This document shows, piece after piece, positions 52,930 through 59,798 of a stretch of 64,000 nt of DNA. The notes below the pieces were generated by a model. It had not been told where the DNA came from. It saw only the letters and a program-made list of their open reading frames with translations, and ran no database searches. Source of the DNA: JACCYX01 sp964610045 (GTDB lineage: Bacteria; Chloroflexota; Chloroflexia; Thermomicrobiales; UBA6265). A program made the translations under genes and the position numbers. Within the stretch, counting starts at the first letter, position 1. Every line of letters starts with the position of its first letter. The stretch lies in contig CAZSUN010000003.1 in the NCBI GenBank assembly GCA_964610045.1, positions 1 to 64,000 on the forward strand, in the 5' to 3' direction.

Positions 52930-53838
52930 GTGAAGGACGAGCACCATGCGCAACGAGCTGAGAAGATTCCTCGCAAGCTCGGAATGACACACCCTGGGAC
53001 CACGGGCGCCTACGGAGGGTCGCCCCTACGGGAGGCTGCCAATCGGGTCGCGATTACCGCCGCGCTGGGCAAGGCGTCGTTGCGGTCGGAGTTCCAGTAC
53101 CGGGCGAATGCGCTGAGCAGCGTGCTGGCCGGATTGCTGTTCCAGATCACCGGGTTCGTCGTCGTCTGGATCATCGTGGACCGCTTCAACCAGATCGGCG
53201 GCTGGACGCTCCCGGAGATGACGTTCCTCTACGGGATGCGGCTGACCTCGCACGGCATCTTCTATCTCTGCTTCAGCCAGTTGTTCGAACTGGACCGCGT
53301 GCTGATCACCGGCGAGTTCGACCGCTTCCTGGTCCGCCCGCTGTCGCCGCTTCTGCAAATCTTCACCCGCAAGCTGCGGGTCAACTGCTTTGGCGACCTG
53401 ATTGGCGGCATCGCCCTCCTGATCGCCTCTGCCCCACGCGTTGGCATCGACTGGACGCCCCTGGCGGTGGCCTTCCTGATCCTGGCAGTGGTTGGCGGCG
53501 CGCTGGTCGAGGGCTCGATCCAGGTGACGACGGGGGCGCTCTCGTTCCGGTTCCTGAACCTGCTCGCGGTGCGGGTCACCATCAACGAGGTGTTCAACCA
53601 GTACGGCAATTATCCGCAGAAGATCTTCCCGACCGGATTGCAGTACGCGCTGACGTTCGTGCTGCCGGTCGCGTTCGTCGCCTACTTCCCCGCGACCGTG
53701 CTGCTCGACCGGACGAACGAGATCATCGTGCAGCCGTGGCTGGCGGCCATTGCGCCGCTGGTTGGCCTCTGTCTCTATCTCTCGGCGCTGCGGATCTGGC
53801 ACCGCGCCAGCCGCGGCTACCAGAGCGCGGGGACGTGA
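52930..53838 (+). CDS. ABC-2 type permease 2 with a repeat-derived N-terminus
   Basis: 302 residues from the GTG at 52930, 4 bp after the previous stop and just behind GGAGGG. The true family domain begins near residue 45 (KASLRSEFQYRANALSSVLAGL) and has six helices, with the paired loop DRFLVRPLSPLLQIF and the ending YLSALRIWHRASRGYQSAGT. Residues about 12-36 are encoded by a family A repeat followed by a family B repeat (52964-53030), inserted in frame. The last 37 bp of the gene recur at 55351-55387, beyond two foreign-looking genes. Confidence 0.9.
   Translation: MKDEHHAQRAEKIPRKLGMTHPGTTGAYGGSPLREAANRVAITAALGKASLRSEFQYRANALSSVLAGLLFQITGFVVVWIIVDRFNQIGGWTLPEMTFLYGMRLTSHGIFYLCFSQLFELDRVLITGEFDRFLVRPLSPLLQIFTRKLRVNCFGDLIGGIALLIASAPRVGIDWTPLAVAFLILAVVGGALVEGSIQVTTGALSFRFLNLLAVRVTINEVFNQYGNYPQKIFPTGLQYALTFVLPVAFVAYFPATVLLDRTNEIIVQPWLAAIAPLVGLCLYLSALRIWHRASRGYQSAGT
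52964..53030 (+). repeat. dispersed repeats A and B inserted in frame in a coding sequence
   Basis: 52964-52989 matches the family A core (AGATTCCTCGC...CTCGGAATGAC) and 52994-53030 the reverse of family B (GGGACCACGG...GGGTCGCCCCTACG). Together they encode about 22 residues with no stop codon. See the host permease entry. Confidence 0.8.
53802..53838 (+). repeat. 37-bp direct repeat, left copy (3' end of permease gene)
   Basis: CCGCGCCAGCCGCGGCTACC and the following 17 bp to the TGA match 55351-55387 at 30 of 37 positions; five of the seven changes are G/A or C/T. In both copies the frame reads SR(G/S)YQSAGT-stop. Confidence 0.85.
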
Positions 53839-53899
53839 GATCGCAAACCGCCATCAGTAGGCGGAATACTGCTCCCGCTCCTTGGTTCGCGAACATCGC

Positions 53900-54346
53900 T
53901 CAACCTGGACAGACCTCGTACAACTGGTAGTGATCAGGCAGGCTAGTCCCCAAAGTTCGCTCATAGATCCGCACCATTTCCCGGAAGTCGCCGCACAAAT
54001 CGCGCTTTGTGTTCTCCATGGTGACCTTAACCCGTGCAGCCTCCGCCGGTCCAAGTATGGGCGTCTGGCTATAGAGTTCGTTAAACACACTCCAACTCAG
54101 TCTGGTGCGAGTTTCCAAGGCACGATATCGTACGTCGTCCCACTGGTCAAGATGCAATGCGTTCGCATCCACGACCTGCGCCACGTGACCGTTTGTCGTG
54201 ACCTGGATCGCATCTCCAGACTGCTCCGCGTGTGTTCCGGGCGCGTGTGGTGACTGACCCACGAAACGCAAGGCCAAGTCTCGAAACTGATCGACAAGCT
54301 TCAATCCGGCGCTGATGGTCGTGATGATGGTTATCGGATCGGCCAT
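53900..54346 (-). CDS. unknown protein, paralog of the adjacent gene (member B)
   Basis: 148 residues from the ATG at 54346, which has AGGAGG 6 nt upstream. The first 28 residues are an amphipathic or membrane-seeking helix (ADPITIITTISAGLKLVDQF). The rest is helical and polar and aligns with the next gene over its whole length: DQF-x-x-L-x-LR, an LxxWD-xx-R-xx-AL block, N-x-L-xx-Q-x-P-xx-GP-x-E-x-AR, and ERTL-x-T-x-LP-x-H...EVC near the end. No known domain recognised. Base composition is lower in GC than the surrounding genes. 46 bp separate it from member A, so the two form an operon. Confidence 0.7.
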   Translation of the reverse strand: MADPITIITTISAGLKLVDQFRDLALRFVGQSPHAPGTHAEQSGDAIQVTTNGHVAQVVDANALHLDQWDDVRYRALETRTRLSWSVFNELYSQTPILGPAEAARVKVTMENTKRDLCGDFREMVRIYERTLGTSLPDHYQLYEVCPG

Positions 54347-54392
54347 ACCCTTCCTCCTCAATCAATCTGTCACGCAATCGAACCCAGTCCGT

Positions 54393-54920
54393 CTACGTCA
54401 TCCTCTGGCATATCTCGGCGATGTTCTCGTGTTCCGGCAACCTCGTATCCAAGGTCCGTTCGCACATGAGGAGAGCTTCCTGAACATCGAAACAGAGTTC
54501 ACTCCGGACCCTGGTAAGCCGGGCAGAAGTCCGGGCTCGCTCATCCGGACCCATGAGCGGTTCCTGGGCCCACAGGTTATTCATGATCTCCCAGTTGCTT
54601 CGAATTCGATGCGAGAGCGCGCAGAACCTGGAATTGTCCCAGGAGTTCAGGTCGACCTGAGCGGGTGTGACGATCTCTACGACGGTCTCACCATGCCAGA
54701 TCTCGAGTGTGTCGTCTTCTCCAGGCATCGCGACAGTAGGCATCCGCTGTCCGCCCCTGCCGATCAGCCTCAGGACCAGCACGTGAAATTGATCGATCAG
54801 GGAGAGGGCTCCAGTAGCGGCCCGAATGACGGCCCTCGCCTCGGAAGCGTCAACGCTCTCCATATCAGAATCGGAATCTGGTTCGTATTTCTCGAACTCA
54901 TACGGTCCCGACTCAGTCAT
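54393..54920 (-). CDS. unknown protein, paralog of the adjacent gene (member A)
   Basis: 175 residues from the ATG at 54920 (GAGGTG, 8 nt). It has an extra acidic N-terminal tail of about 28 residues (EKYEPDSDSDMESVDASEA) and then the same core as member B: ALSLIDQFHVLVLRLIG, LNSWDNSRFCALSHRIRSNW, QEPLMGPDERAR, CERTLDTRLPEHENIAEIC. The conserved Asp, Trp, Arg and Cys positions suggest a shared fold under selection. The two proteins could form a heterodimer. Nothing indicates an enzymatic site. Confidence 0.7.
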   Translation of the reverse strand: MTESGPYEFEKYEPDSDSDMESVDASEARAVIRAATGALSLIDQFHVLVLRLIGRGGQRMPTVAMPGEDDTLEIWHGETVVEIVTPAQVDLNSWDNSRFCALSHRIRSNWEIMNNLWAQEPLMGPDERARTSARLTRVRSELCFDVQEALLMCERTLDTRLPEHENIAEICQRMT

Positions 54921-55350
54921 GATGAGACACCTCAAGATTGCAGCGGCCACTGCAACATGCGTTGCAGTGCCTTCCGCGAACGTATCGGTTTGCACGGGAC
55001 CCAATTCTCACGATAGATGCGACAAGGGGAAATCACAATCATCAAGAAGCGCGAATATTGATGAAATAGCCCAAAAGTGCTATCACACCATATGTCAGTA
55101 TTGACAGACTGAATTTCTTCCGGGAAAGCAAACCAGGCCAGAAGACGCTATAGGCGATAGTCAAGCAAAGTCGAGTTGGCGACTGGGTGCCTCACTCTCC
55201 CCAAAACCAAGACGCAGCGGAACTTTGACGACTTCAATCAGGCTGATATGGAACGGATGCCGGGGATTACCCGGACTGCGTCCGGACGATGGCCACCATG
55301 AGGTCGGTCACCACCAGGTCCCCTATACTCACCCGGAGTTAGTATTGACG
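54921..55350. other. AT-richer leader region of the paralog island
   Basis: 430 bp with no supported gene. 55020-55110 is markedly AT-rich for this window and contains TGTCA-GTAT-TGACA (55093-55106), a small inverted repeat. The promoter of the paralog pair should lie here on the minus strand, but no convincing -35/-10 pair was found. Confidence 0.45.
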
Positions 55351-55387
55351 CCGTGTCAGCCGCAGCTACCAGAGCGCCGGAACATAA
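55351..55387 (+). repeat. 37-bp direct repeat, right copy (permease 3' end remnant)
   Basis: Reads as the last nine codons and stop of the permease gene (SRSYQSAGT-stop) but with no upstream coding sequence. Together with the terminator at 55446 it looks like the original end of the permease gene. Confidence 0.8.
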
Positions 55388-55445
55388 ATCGGAGCATCCT
55401 TGCCGTCCCTCGGCCCAGGTTCCGAGTGACCAAGTGCGGAAGAGG

Positions 55446-55477
55446 CGCAGGGCCGGGACAAGCCCGGCCCTGCGTTT
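55446..55477. terminator. strong terminator, 12-bp stem with TTT
   Basis: CGCAGGGCCGGG (55446-55457), 5-nt loop, CCCGGCCCTGCG (55463-55474), then TTT on the plus strand. It lies 59 bp past the right 37-bp repeat and 4 bp from the stop of the CAP gene (minus), so it serves convergent transcripts. Confidence 0.85.
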
Positions 55478-55480
55478 CAA

Positions 55481-56773
55481 TCAGTTGTCGTCCGGGTCGA
55501 GAGGGTCGGTGCCGTTGAAGACCTCCAGGCCGTCGTCGCTGCCGTCGCCGTCGGTGTCCGGGTCGTCGGGATCAGTGCCGTAGACGTCGGTCTCATCATC
55601 GTCGTAGAGGCCGTCGTTGTCTCGGTCAGGCCGATCCGAGTCTGATTCCTGGTCTGAATCCCCGAAGGAGTCGTCCTCGTCGGTTGGCGCGTCCGGGCCC
55701 GACCCCATTTCCGCGTCGTCCGGCGGCTCCACGTCGTCCGCCTGCTCCTCGCCATTGTCCTCGGGCGGGGCGCCGGCATCCGGTTCGTCCTCGAGATCAT
55801 CCATCGCCGGGGTGTCAGCGGCCGCACAGGCCGGATCCTTGCGCTCCTCGGCATGAGCATTGTCATCGGCAACCTGGTCACGCATCTCCGGCGTCACGCA
55901 AACGAGGTCGTCGGGGGTGATGACTCGCCAGACGTAGCCCGGGAGGCATTGGTCGACGCCGTATTCGCAGTCGCCGTTGGCACAGTCGGGGTCCTTGCGA
56001 TCATCGGCGAGGGCGTTGTCTTCAGCGACCTGGTCGCGCACGTCCGGCGTCACGCAGACGAGGTCATCAGGGGTGGAGACACGCCAGACGTAGCCCTGAA
56101 GACACTGGTTGGGACCCCATGGGCAGGTGTTCGCCTCACCAGCATCGGGGGGAGCGGGTGCGGCCACAGGAGGCGTCCCGGGTTCCTGGCCGAACCAGGC
56201 GCAGGCGTAGCCGTTTTCCACCCAGCCGCCGATCGCGCCCCACGGATAATCCGTCCAGATGTCCTGGTTCAGGATGACAGCGTTGTGGGGAGGACTCCCC
56301 TGCCACAACGCCAGTGCCTGCTCGGCGGTAATCGATGGGTCCGCCCAGGCCGAGATCTCGTAGCCACGGCCGGGGTAGCCGGCGATCTCGCCTGGCTTGT
56401 TCCACATCAGCGGCCAGGTCGTGTTGTCATTGGGGTCGTAGCATCCGCCTGTCCAGTTCCCGTCGTTCGACCAGCTGTGGAGGTTGCCGTTGCAGGCGTC
56501 CTCGGGATGATTGGCGGCGAGGTCGGCGACGTGCGCCTGCGCCACCCGCGTCAACTCGTCCGAAACCGGGATCGCAGGCAAACCGTTGGCCTGGCGGTAG
56601 GCATTGATGGCCTCGGCAATGCCGGCGGTGGTCGATTGCGCCGCGGCCGGGAAACGCTGCGTCCCCAGCAGCAGCGCCCCAAGGCTGCCACCGAGCAGCC
56701 CACGCACAAAGGTGCGACGGCTGCGGTCCGTGGCGAGGGTCCGGGTCAGGGTATCGAAGCGGTTGTATTCCAT
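55481..56773 (-). CDS. Tat-exported CAP-domain protein with GYVWR modules and TSP3-like tail
   Basis: 430 residues from the ATG at 56773 (GGAG, 8 nt). Tat signal SRRTFVRGLLGGSLGALLLG. Residues about 55-200 form a CAP/SCP domain (VSDELTRVAQAHVADLAANHP, the GYEISAWA and SPPHNAVILN segments). Then two copies of a 45-residue module (CLQGYVWRVSTPDDLVCVTP and CLPGYVWRVITPDDLVCVTP, each with two Cys and an RDQVA-x-DNA helix). An acidic linker follows, then DRDNDGLYDDDETDVYGTDP and a second DTDGDGSDDGLEVF loop, typical thrombospondin type 3 calcium repeats. A secreted, calcium-dependent surface protein. Confidence 0.9.
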   Translation of the reverse strand: MEYNRFDTLTRTLATDRSRRTFVRGLLGGSLGALLLGTQRFPAAAQSTTAGIAEAINAYRQANGLPAIPVSDELTRVAQAHVADLAANHPEDACNGNLHSWSNDGNWTGGCYDPNDNTTWPLMWNKPGEIAGYPGRGYEISAWADPSITAEQALALWQGSPPHNAVILNQDIWTDYPWGAIGGWVENGYACAWFGQEPGTPPVAAPAPPDAGEANTCPWGPNQCLQGYVWRVSTPDDLVCVTPDVRDQVAEDNALADDRKDPDCANGDCEYGVDQCLPGYVWRVITPDDLVCVTPEMRDQVADDNAHAEERKDPACAAADTPAMDDLEDEPDAGAPPEDNGEEQADDVEPPDDAEMGSGPDAPTDEDDSFGDSDQESDSDRPDRDNDGLYDDDETDVYGTDPDDPDTDGDGSDDGLEVFNGTDPLDPDDN

Positions 56774-56971
56774 CGACGATCTCCTCTCATGTCGTCCCGG
56801 CCGTTGGCTCCAACTCGGGTGGGGTGCGGGCCGGGATCCTGCATGCAGCATAGGGAGGCAATCGGTGGAGGGATATGCGTACATTTCCCCATTACGTCAA
56901 TGGATCATCACCAGGCGACCTGAGGTCACGGAGCGACAGGCACTCCGGGAGCAACGTTCGTCGCTGCTCGC

Positions 56972-57697
56972 TTACGTCGATTCGGCCGAGATCAGGCGGC
57001 GGACCGAACCGATGTCCGGCCCCAAACGTGAGAGGTGGGTAACCAGATCGTCGGTGACAGCGTGGAGCGCGGTATCGGACATCGGGTCAAGCGCATCGAG
57101 AATGAACAGCGCCGTGGTGGTGTCGCCGGTGAGTTGGGTGCGGCGCGCCTGCCGCCAGTTCCAGAGGCGGCAGGTCACCCCGGCATCGTCGCACCAGACC
57201 ACCTCGCCGGCGACGGGGTACTCGATCACATCCTCGCCGCTCGCGACCGTGTCGAACGGCTCGCTGCCGGATGCCCGGACAAGGCGCGGCGATCCCTGGT
57301 AGCGATGGAGATCTTCCCCGCCCAACGGGACCTGGTGCAGTACCGACACGGCGTTGTAGATATCGGTGAGCCGGTTCACGCGGGGCAACCCGGTCGCAGC
57401 CCGCCGCATCAGGGCCTCCAGGCTGTTCCGCGTCCGTTGTGGCTTGGCCCCAAACGACCGGTAGGCATCCCGCCAGGCGGCGATGTGCGGTACCTGGTCC
57501 ACCGGTTGGCTGGCCAGCACCCCAGCCACGGCAACCTCCGCCGCCTGCAGCAGCGCCTCGCTCTCCTCGTCGCTCGGGCCGGGCAGGACGCCGTCTACCG
57601 CAAGCAGCATCACCCTGTAGTCGGGCCGGAGCGCGAAGACGCTGGCGTCAATACTCGCGCCGTTCAGGAACCGTTCCATCCTCTCAAGATCCGGCAT
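56972..57697 (-). CDS. B3/B4 tRNA-binding-domain protein
   Basis: 241 residues from the ATG at 57697 (GGAGGAAA). The core AAWRDAYRSFGAKPQRTRNSLEALMRR and VNRLTDIYNAVSVLHQVPLGGEDL is the stand-alone B3/4 domain, related to the editing domain of phenylalanyl-tRNA synthetase beta chain. WCDDAGVTCRLWNWRQARRT and the STALFILDAL-like TTALFILDAL segment also fit. It may hydrolyse mischarged tRNA or bind a related ligand. The preceding cupin fragment overlaps its start. Confidence 0.9.
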   Translation of the reverse strand: MPDLERMERFLNGASIDASVFALRPDYRVMLLAVDGVLPGPSDEESEALLQAAEVAVAGVLASQPVDQVPHIAAWRDAYRSFGAKPQRTRNSLEALMRRAATGLPRVNRLTDIYNAVSVLHQVPLGGEDLHRYQGSPRLVRASGSEPFDTVASGEDVIEYPVAGEVVWCDDAGVTCRLWNWRQARRTQLTGDTTTALFILDALDPMSDTALHAVTDDLVTHLSRLGPDIGSVRRLISAEST

Positions 57698-57833
57698 GTC
57701 TTTCCTCCGGCCGGGAAGTCATCCCGACCCTGGGTTCGTACACGGTCATGACGAATTCCGCCCGGGATTCGCTGGCGTTTGCGTAGCTGTGTTCAACCTC
57801 GCCAGGGAATGCGATGGCATCACCAGCCCGCAT
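57684..57833 (-). pseudogene. fragment of a cupin-domain (XRE-cupin-type) regulator
   Basis: 49 codons reading MRAGDAIAFPGEVEHSYANA and ending FVMTVYEPRVGMTSRPEERH. This is the last beta-barrel turn and tail of a cupin sensor as found in XRE-cupin regulators. A stop codon directly precedes it, and 148 bp of unrelated sequence follow upstream before the contig-end repeat, so the missing part is not hidden in the gap. Its end overlaps the B3/4 gene by 14 bp and carries that gene's ribosome site, which may be why it was retained. Confidence 0.65.
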
Positions 57834-58036
57834 TCAGCGTGTTGCAGGGAACATAATTGCGCAAACAGGGCCGCCACACGCTCGCTGGGCGGCCATTACA
57901 ATCGACCGAACAGCGATCAAGATCACCACAACAGGCTGTAGCAACCGAAGCGGCGCACGGAGCCGCCCCGGCTGGCGAGTGCCAACCAGGGCGGTTCCAC
58001 TTGTCGTGATGGTGTTGGAAGCTAGACGACGACTTC
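57834..58036. other. intergenic region before the second gap
   Basis: No gene. GGCCGCC/GGCGGCC hairpin at 57869-57894. The last 55 bp (57982-58036) are the contig-end duplicate. Confidence 0.5.
57982..58036 (+). repeat. 55-bp contig-end duplicate, left copy
   Basis: Identical to 58137-58191; includes the last codons and stop of the membrane-protein gene at 58177, showing that the true junction needs only one copy. Confidence 0.95.
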
Positions 58037-58136
58037 NNNNNNNNNNNNNNNNNNNNNNNNNNNNNNNNNNNNNNNNNNNNNNNNNNNNNNNNNNNNNNNN
58101 NNNNNNNNNNNNNNNNNNNNNNNNNNNNNNNNNNNN
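58037..58136. other. assembly gap (100 N), probably of zero true length
   Basis: Exactly 100 N between two identical 55-bp flanks, as at 6592-6691. Confidence 0.95.
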
Positions 58137-58191
58137 CCAACCAGGGCGGTTCCACTTGTCGTGATGGTGTTGGAAGCTAGACGACGACTTC
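58137..58191 (+). repeat. 55-bp contig-end duplicate, right copy
   Basis: Exact copy of 57982-58036; see the gap entry. Confidence 0.95.
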
Positions 58192-58815
58192 CGCCTTCGT
58201 CCACTTGTCTTCCGGCAGGCGGACCGACGCGATCGACGCGATCTGGGCCGCGATCCCGACCGCCGCGATGACGATCCAGACGATCCACAGCCACCAGTTG
58301 TCGTTGATCTTCTCCCACGACTGCTGGGCGATCAACTCCTCACTGTCAACCTGGTTGAATATCAGGAAGAATCCGCCAAGCACCAGGATGGAGCCCAGCA
58401 GCGACGTGACGAAGACGACCAGGTAGGTCGGGTAGTTCACCACCACGGCGGCGAAAGCGAACAGGATCGCGCCGAGCAGGCCGAAGGTCCACAGGATCCA
58501 TTCGGTATCGACCCCAAAGGCCGCGAAAATGCCCGCCCCGATGACGCCGCCCGCAGCCGCCGCCGAAATGATGACGCCGATGTACCAGTAGAGGTACGAC
58601 AGCAGGGCGAAGATCAGCGCGAAGACGATACCGACCACGATCCCGAGCGCCGTGGACAGGAACCCATCCCCGAAGATCCAGGACACGAAGGCAGTCCCGG
58701 CAAAGAACCCGGACACGAGTCCGGCGATCGGCAGGACGACAAAGAACATCCGCAGGCCGATGAGGCAAAGCGCCGCACCGATCAGGACTGTCAGAATCCC
58801 CAGCAAAAAGTCCAC
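58177..58815 (-). CDS. multi-spanning membrane protein, TMEM198/DUF4203-like
   Basis: 212 residues from a GTG at 58815 (GGGGAG, 7-8 nt). Six or seven glycine/alanine-rich transmembrane helices, with short GFFAGTAFVSWIFGDGFLS and GGVIGAGIFAAFG turns, then a soluble stretch (NQVDSEELIAQQSWEKINDN) and one more helix; the short charged tail ends KAEVVV. Pattern and length fit the DUF4203 family of unknown function. Not a known transporter. Confidence 0.75.
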   Translation of the reverse strand: MDFLLGILTVLIGAALCLIGLRMFFVVLPIAGLVSGFFAGTAFVSWIFGDGFLSTALGIVVGIVFALIFALLSYLYWYIGVIISAAAAGGVIGAGIFAAFGVDTEWILWTFGLLGAILFAFAAVVVNYPTYLVVFVTSLLGSILVLGGFFLIFNQVDSEELIAQQSWEKINDNWWLWIVWIVIAAVGIAAQIASIASVRLPEDKWTKAEVVV

Positions 58816-59051
58816 AGAACCACTCCCCACACGACTCGAACCCACTCCCACAAGCGGTGCTGCACACCATCGTGAATGATGAACGTACACACGTCAATGG
58901 CCCATCAGACGTTCGGGACATAGCCTACGCCAACTCTCGTCCAGAATTCCTCCCCTCGTGGTACGGTGGCGCCACCACCATCTTTCCCGTGATCCGGGAT
59001 GACCATGGGAATACCGTTGCGGATCACTCAGCGAGGAGATCACCTTCGCCC

Positions 59052-59798
59052 ATGCCAGCCATCTCGCTGCCGCCCACCATCGATGCCTGCCTCTTCGACC
59101 TCGACGGCGTGCTGACCGACACCGCCAGGGTTCACGCCGCCGCCTGGACCGGGATGTTCGATGCCTTCCTCAGGGATCGCGCCGCTGCGTCCGGAGATGC
59201 ATTTCACCCCTTCACGCCTGACGACTACCGGAACTACGTCGATGGCCGGTTGCGTGAGGACGGCGTCCGCGCCTTCCTGGCCTCGCGGGGCATCAACTTG
59301 CCGGAGGGGCAGACCGGCGATCCGGCAACCGCGAACACGATCCACGGTCTCGCCACGCGCAAGAACGACCTGGTCCTGGAGGTGATGGCCCGCGACGGGA
59401 TCACGACCTATCCGGGCTCGGTGCGGTTCGTCGATGCCGTTCGCGCAGCCGGATTGCGGACCGCCGTCGTCTCCGCAAGCAGGAACACGGCAACGGCCCT
59501 CGACACTGCCGGCCTCGCGGACCGGTTCGAAGTCCGGATCGACGGCGTTGTGGCCGCCGACCGCAACCTGGCTGGCAAACCCGCGCCGGATACGTTCCTC
59601 GCCGCCGCCGAGGCCCTTGGCATACCCGCCGCCCGGTGCGCAGTGTTCGAGGATGCGGTGGCCGGGGTTGAAGCTGGTCACGCCGGACGATTCGGGTACG
59701 TGGTTGGGGTCGATCGCACCGGCCACCCCGATGCGCTCCGCGACGCCGGCGCCGATATGGTCGTGACCGACCTCGCCACCCTGCTGGAGGACCGATGA
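59052..59798 (+). CDS. pgmB: beta-phosphoglucomutase (HAD superfamily)
   Basis: 248 residues from the ATG at 59052. FDLDGVLTD with nucleophile Asp16 and acid/base Asp18, the cap domain with YVDGRLREDGVRAFLASRGI, the Ser/Lys motifs VVSASRN and AGKPAPDTF, and FEDAVAGVEA as the Mg motif. This is the subfamily fused to or paired with GH65 phosphorylases: it turns beta-glucose-1-phosphate into glucose-6-phosphate. The next gene overlaps it by 4 bp. Confidence 0.93.
   Translation: MPAISLPPTIDACLFDLDGVLTDTARVHAAAWTGMFDAFLRDRAAASGDAFHPFTPDDYRNYVDGRLREDGVRAFLASRGINLPEGQTGDPATANTIHGLATRKNDLVLEVMARDGITTYPGSVRFVDAVRAAGLRTAVVSASRNTATALDTAGLADRFEVRIDGVVAADRNLAGKPAPDTFLAAAEALGIPAARCAVFEDAVAGVEAGHAGRFGYVVGVDRTGHPDALRDAGADMVVTDLATLLEDR

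Noticed and set aside
53900..54346. Assignment of member B to a HeLo/Bell-type cell-death domain
   Set aside because: The N-terminal ADPITII...GLKLVDQF helix is reminiscent, but the remaining sequence shows no match I can support; left as unknown.
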